From: Archilochus colubris
Taxonomy: Eukaryota; Chordata; Aves; Apodiformes; Trochilidae
Direction of reading: 5' to 3'
Length of the DNA stretch: 64,000 bases
Assembly (NCBI GenBank): GCA_023079485.1
Contig: CM041085.1
Location: forward strand, 94,933,115 to 94,997,114
In this document: positions 59,643 through 64,000 of the stretch, piece by piece
Layout: each line of letters opens with the position of its first letter
Numbering within the stretch: position 1 is the stretch's first letter
Made by a program: the position numbers and the translations under genes
Notes under the pieces: generated by a model
Told to the model about the DNA's origin: nothing
What the model saw: the letters and a program-made list of their open reading frames with translations, nothing else
The model's database searches: none

Positions 59643-62217
59643 GTAACGAAGTAGTAGAGCCTTAGTTTTATATAAGTGAATATTGAGAAAATGTCTCTTT
59701 TTATGAATACAATAATATTCACACTATTAAAAACTAGCACCTGAAAGGAGTACACATTTTCCTGCCACAGTTACATGCAGACAGTTGTATCGTGCAAAAC
59801 CAGAAAATATCTCAAACTTTTTTCAGACTGCTTTGGAAACTCTACTTCAACAATATTTCTTCCCATATTCAGAGGCCATTTTCATTGTTCATCAGGAAGC
59901 TTCAGGAAGTACCTAGCTATAAGCTTTATAGTATCTCCATTGATTTCACCATGATGCATCATGAACAGATTTGTAACATGAGTTGAACTCTAGCTCGGAG
60001 ACAGAAATTAGAGAATGGGATTGAACTGACAATTTTCAATCCTAGCAAAAGGTTAATAGTGGAGGCCTCAAGGCTCAGGAGAAGGTGTCATGATGCTTAA
60101 TAATTTGGAAAGGGGATGAGTAGTGAGAAGCAACTTTTTGGAAATGTCATAAAAAGACTTAGGATGGTCCAGCCCACACTGTGCTGTTAGCTTCTTCCCA
60201 AGGATATAGAGAAGCCAAGAGGATGAGCAATATGCCAGTGTTTTTTCATTGAATATTGATAAAGAGAATGATGCAGGGAGAACCACACAAAGACCAAGCA
60301 AGATTCAAAATTATTTATCAGATCATCAAGACAACTTAGAAAAATATCTAACCACTACAGTAAAAACCCAAATGCTAGGAGATGCTTGATGCATAGCTGT
60401 GGTTAGAACAAAAACATTAGGAATGCATGAGGACTGTGTGATCACTATGGATACTGAGCTAGATAAACCTTGGATTTGATTCAATATCATGAAGTCATTT
60501 CTTGTAGATAAGGATCCTTAATGAGTGAGTCCACAGCCTGCCTAGTAACAAAATTAAAAATGCTGTAGGATTCCTTCTTTTACTACAAATAAGTCTTGCT
60601 TTACCTTTATGAAACTTTGTTAATATGTTCTCAAAAAGAAAAGTAGGAGAATTAAATTTTTCCAAGAGGTGGAAATGATGGTTCTAAAGCTTTTGATACT
60701 ATTCAAAATAGGTTACACCCTGGGGAGGTTGAGTCCTTACGCTGGAGAAGTGAACCCAGACATTTTGCAGCGTTTACTGAGTCAAAAAAATGGCTTGAAA
60801 GCACAGTGGGAAAAGCACTACTGTTACACCAGTCATTTGATGCAAAAAACCTGCATGTATTAGGGATTCAAAACAGAAAGGGCAAATTGTAGCTATGGAG
60901 AAGCAGCATCCTTAAAGAAAAGAGGAACTGCAGAGATAACTGAAGGACTCTCCAGGCTGCACCGCTGCCAGCCAGCACATTGCTGCTCAGCCATCATCAG
61001 GAACACAACTGCATTCCTGAAATACACCTTGCACCTTGCTACAGGAACTGTGTTCCAAATAGGTTTTTTTATTCAGAAACTTCAATATGTTCCATCTGCA
61101 TTCAATTAACAGTAGGAAAACTCGCATAATAAATTTTTGAGTAATTCATAAAGCACGGTATAGTGCAGCAAAAAAAGAGTTCCTAAAACAACTAAGGAGC
61201 CACAAACATTCAATTTTGTTTTTTTAATTTTCCTTTCTGACAGTGAGAAATTGATGTCTGGGTTGTTATCAAGCAAAATAAATTTAAATTTATAACATCA
61301 CATTTACTCCAAAACATATTATACATATTTATCTGACTTCCTTACTTGGTAAAGGGGGGAAAAACCCTCCTTTTTTATGCCCCAGTTGACGGTCCATCTT
61401 TCAGATGGGAAGGGTCTTTAGTGGCAGAACAAATGCAGGACAAAATACACTATTTTTTTGCAAATAAGACATAACACAGCACTGAGAGAGTAGCTGACAG
61501 TGGCTGTTTTCTAATCTTCCTCAAAGTGTAATTGCTCTTCTGGGATCTATTATCAGTGGAGGCTGGTATAAATCTGGTCCCAAAATCAGGGATCAACAAA
61601 CGATATTTTGACTTGGCCACAGTAGGTGGGAAAAAGCTGTCACTGTAGCACTAGCGCTATGACTGTGATACCACAAGAGAATGGTAGCTGCATGACAGTC
61701 ACCACAACATCCTTCTCCAAATACAGTCATGTCAGTTAAAAAACCCTCTGAATTCTTCTTGAAATCTCTCGTTATTTGACCCAACCATAAATGGGTGCCT
61801 GATTGCTTATTCTGTGGAGCCAAAGGCAGTCAGTTATGATGCAGCACACTTTTGTTTTGCTAGCTGGAAAAACTGGTATGCTCGAACCAATTAAACCAGT
61901 GAACCATTTGGGCTTAAACATGCCTTTGACCTTTTGCCTATGAAGGCATGTTAGCCCTGCCATCCAGCAGCAGAACTGCTGTAGGGCTCAATTAGGCTTG
62001 ATTCTGCCATTTAGATTGCTAATCCACTACAGATACCATGGCTAGTTTACTTTTCAAATTGACAGATTCCAGCCCACAAACATCCCTTCTTTCATCACAG
62101 CCTTAGATACAGTAATTTGTAGCTGATGCTTTTTGTGAGGTAAAGCAAATATATACTCACTGCAAAAAATCTCTGATCCTCAATTCCTCATATCTCTGAT
62201 ATGTTATTACTATGAGA
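59643..62217. other. Unique DNA, no gene recognised
   Basis: No CR1, LTR or exon was recognised with confidence. 'tctaaagcttttgatacta' near 60685 spells the CR1-like SKAFDT but has no collinear support around it. Confidence 0.5.
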
Positions 62218-62465
62218 GAACATGGGGAAATGCTTTCAAACTTGAAGAGGAGAGATTTAGGTTAGACATTAGGAAGAAATTCTTTACTGTGAGAGTGGTA
62301 AGACACTGGCACAGGCTACCCGAGGAAGTTGTGGCTGCCCCCTCCCTGGAAGTGTTCAAGGCCAGGTCTAGTGGGAGATGTCCCTGCCCCTGCAGAAGGG
62401 TCGTAACTAGATGATCTTTCAGGTCCCTTTTAGCCCCAGTCATTCTATGATTCAATTCTATGATA
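62218..62465 (+). mobile_element. CR1 3' end, relatively young
   Basis: Starts 'catggggaaatgctttcaaa' and proceeds through 'ttaggttagacattaggaag' and 'aaattctttactgtgagagt', the RLDIRKKFFTVRV segment. It then runs through 'ctccctggaagtgttcaagg' and 'atgtccctgcccctgc' to the tail 'cattctatgattcaattctatg'. The terminal octamers are readable, so divergence is modest. 5'-truncated to about 250 bp; no coding capacity. Confidence 0.92.
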
Positions 62466-64000
62466 CTTGTAATTAATTCCCTGTCAGGCTTCCCACCTTT
62501 CTGGACTACTCTTCCAGTCAGTAGTAGACAACATATTTTCAATCTTTTAATTTTATAACATTTCTTAAGGAGGTATGTGGTGGTCACAATGTTTCAGAAG
62601 ACATCAGAGGATGCAAGTAGTTTATTTTAAGTCCAGCTATGGAAAAAAAAAAAAAAAAAAAAAAAAAAGTGAAGAAAATTTTCCTTCAGAGAGGGTTACA
62701 GTAATATTGTCACCTTTTTACTAAACAGATGAAACCTCATGTGTTTTTAGACTCATATATACTTACCTAACTGACAAAAATAAACACTTTTAAAAAAATT
62801 TCTCTTAGCCCTGCAGAAGTAAAATTACTACTTACGACAGCTGGGTAGTGTTCCATCTTGAGCATCATTTGCAGAATTGCTCACAAAATCCCAATAGCTA
62901 CATCTGTTCAGAAGCCTTGCAGGCAAAACAATCTCACAGGTACCACTGCGGGCACATCTTTAGCCCTCAGACTCTGGGTTACTCATGATGATAGGAGAGA
63001 AGCCTGTTTGCCTCTTGGAGTCCAGCATTAATTTCAAAGACTGGTGCTCAGGAAAAGCTCGTTTTGCTCTTCGGGTGAGCTCCTGGGCTGTGAGGATGGA
63101 TGTGGTGGCTGGGCAGAAGAAGAAGACCCTTGGTTCAGAACAAGGAGGAGTTCCATGAGTAGTCTGGCAGGTGAAAGGCTGACTTGAATGTCACCATTAG
63201 TGCCATTCACAGCCCCAGCAATCGCTATGTCAGTCAGACAGCTCATCCAAGTAGCAAACGTGTGAGCTGATGATATGTGAGTAAATATTATGACAGAAAA
63301 TTTGCTAGGAAAAGGTATCTCCTGTGAGCAAGTAATTTAATATAGGAGATTACTATTTCTATAACATAAACTACATTAAGTACTTGGTGTCAGCAGTTTC
63401 AGTATATCCTTCACTGGCAGCAGGAATTATTCCTGGAAAATCTGACTCACAGGATGACAGGATTAAACTGGTGAAACCAGTGGGAGACAAAAATTGTTTT
63501 GTAGTCTGTGTGGTGTAATATGAGGTACTTAACACCCGTCGTCCTCCAGCCAGCCATCGCTATTCCCACAGTGCCATCTACTGGTACAAACCCTAGATGT
63601 ATCGAAAGTAGGTAATTTCTATGTGTATCTGTTGTGGGTTAATTATTTGATCCTGTATTAAGAAAGAAAGAGAACAAATTATAATTATTATACTAATATT
63701 TTTATCATTCTTCATATTTTATTTTAATATTCAGGATTTCCTTCATAGGCGAATATTTGCCTATGCCATATGGTACAGAATGATCTCAAAAATGTTTGGA
63801 TGTGCTATACCTGAGCTACAAATAACCCTATTTAGCTTCTAAAAATGCAGAGATAATAATTGCACACTTCATTCAAATGCAGATATGTATCTTATTTTCA
63901 TACACAAAAAAAACCCAAATTTGGGCAAGTTATATCTCATGTGTACTTTCCAAACCTGTGAAATGAATAATTGCTCTAATTGTTTTTAAAGTTCCATAGT
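62466..64000. other. Unique DNA with an A26 run, no gene recognised
   Basis: A homopolymer of 26 A occupies 62643-62668. No other repeat was recognised. The 70-codon minus frame at 63034-63246 (GSSSSAQPPHPSS type) has no supported function. Confidence 0.5.
62643..62668 (+). repeat. A26 homopolymer
   Basis: Twenty-six consecutive A after 'ccagctatgg'. No poly(A) signal close upstream was seen. Confidence 0.97.

Noticed and set aside
59123..59755. 210-codon minus and 174-codon plus open frames (KEGR and SFLP repeats)
   Set aside because: Both are translations of the TTCC/CCCT array on opposite strands.
60681..60720. Sequence translating to SKAFDT, as in CR1 reverse transcriptase
   Set aside because: Flanking sequence does not continue in CR1 order; likely coincidence.
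1..64000. CRISPR arrays, bacterial operons, tRNA or rRNA genes
   Set aside because: No spaced direct repeats, ribosome-binding-site-led gene runs or conserved RNA cores were seen; the CR1 and LTR content shows vertebrate nuclear DNA.

Overview
The window looks like 64 kb of vertebrate, almost certainly avian and probably songbird, nuclear DNA from an AT-rich, gene-poor region. No confidently identifiable cellular gene is present. The avian call rests on many CR1-type LINE fragments. Several end in the diagnostic CR1 3' tail, with a 'ggttggaaggg' type core followed by copies of ATTCTATG. The songbird call rests on two solo LTRs that resemble passerine ERVL and ERVK families; this is from family knowledge and was not searched. 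I see no bacterial operon logic, CRISPR array, rRNA or tRNA.

Layout. 1-5.6 kb is unique AT-rich DNA with one strong short hairpin (997-1023). 5.6-7.1 kb is a retroviral LTR cluster: a 291-bp ERVK-like solo LTR with an exact 6-bp target duplication, then an 806-bp ERVL-like solo LTR in minus orientation. 10.68-11.0 kb is a nearly pure (GGGAA)n array. 12.2-13.3 kb holds two CR1 pieces. 14.8-16.7 kb is a CR1 nest: one old minus-strand CR1 interrupted by a second minus-strand CR1 and by a short plus-strand CR1 tail. 22.3-23.3 kb, 25.7-27.2 kb, 29.4-30.1 kb, 44.3-44.75 kb and 62.2-62.5 kb are further CR1 copies of different ages. 39.65-41.5 kb is an old plus-strand CR1 split by a younger minus-strand CR1 that still has a 213-codon open frame. 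55.3-56.8 kb is the most complex spot: an ERVL-related LTR fragment ending in an A-tract, a GC-rich LTR-like block, and two coding-like blocks on the minus strand that I cannot identify. 59.15-59.64 kb is a very long (TTCC)n array passing into (CCCT)n.

Most open frames are chance or repeat-derived. The candidates for real unannotated transcription are the minus-strand block at about 55.94-56.30 kb (splice acceptor, strong Kozak context, long open frame), a phase-compatible two-exon candidate at 37.23-37.74 kb, and one exon-like segment at 45.54-45.69 kb. All three are weak without homology or RNA evidence. No multi-gene system is visible; the interest here lies in layered retroelement insertions, LTR promoters and long purine/pyrimidine arrays able to form G-quadruplex or triplex structures.
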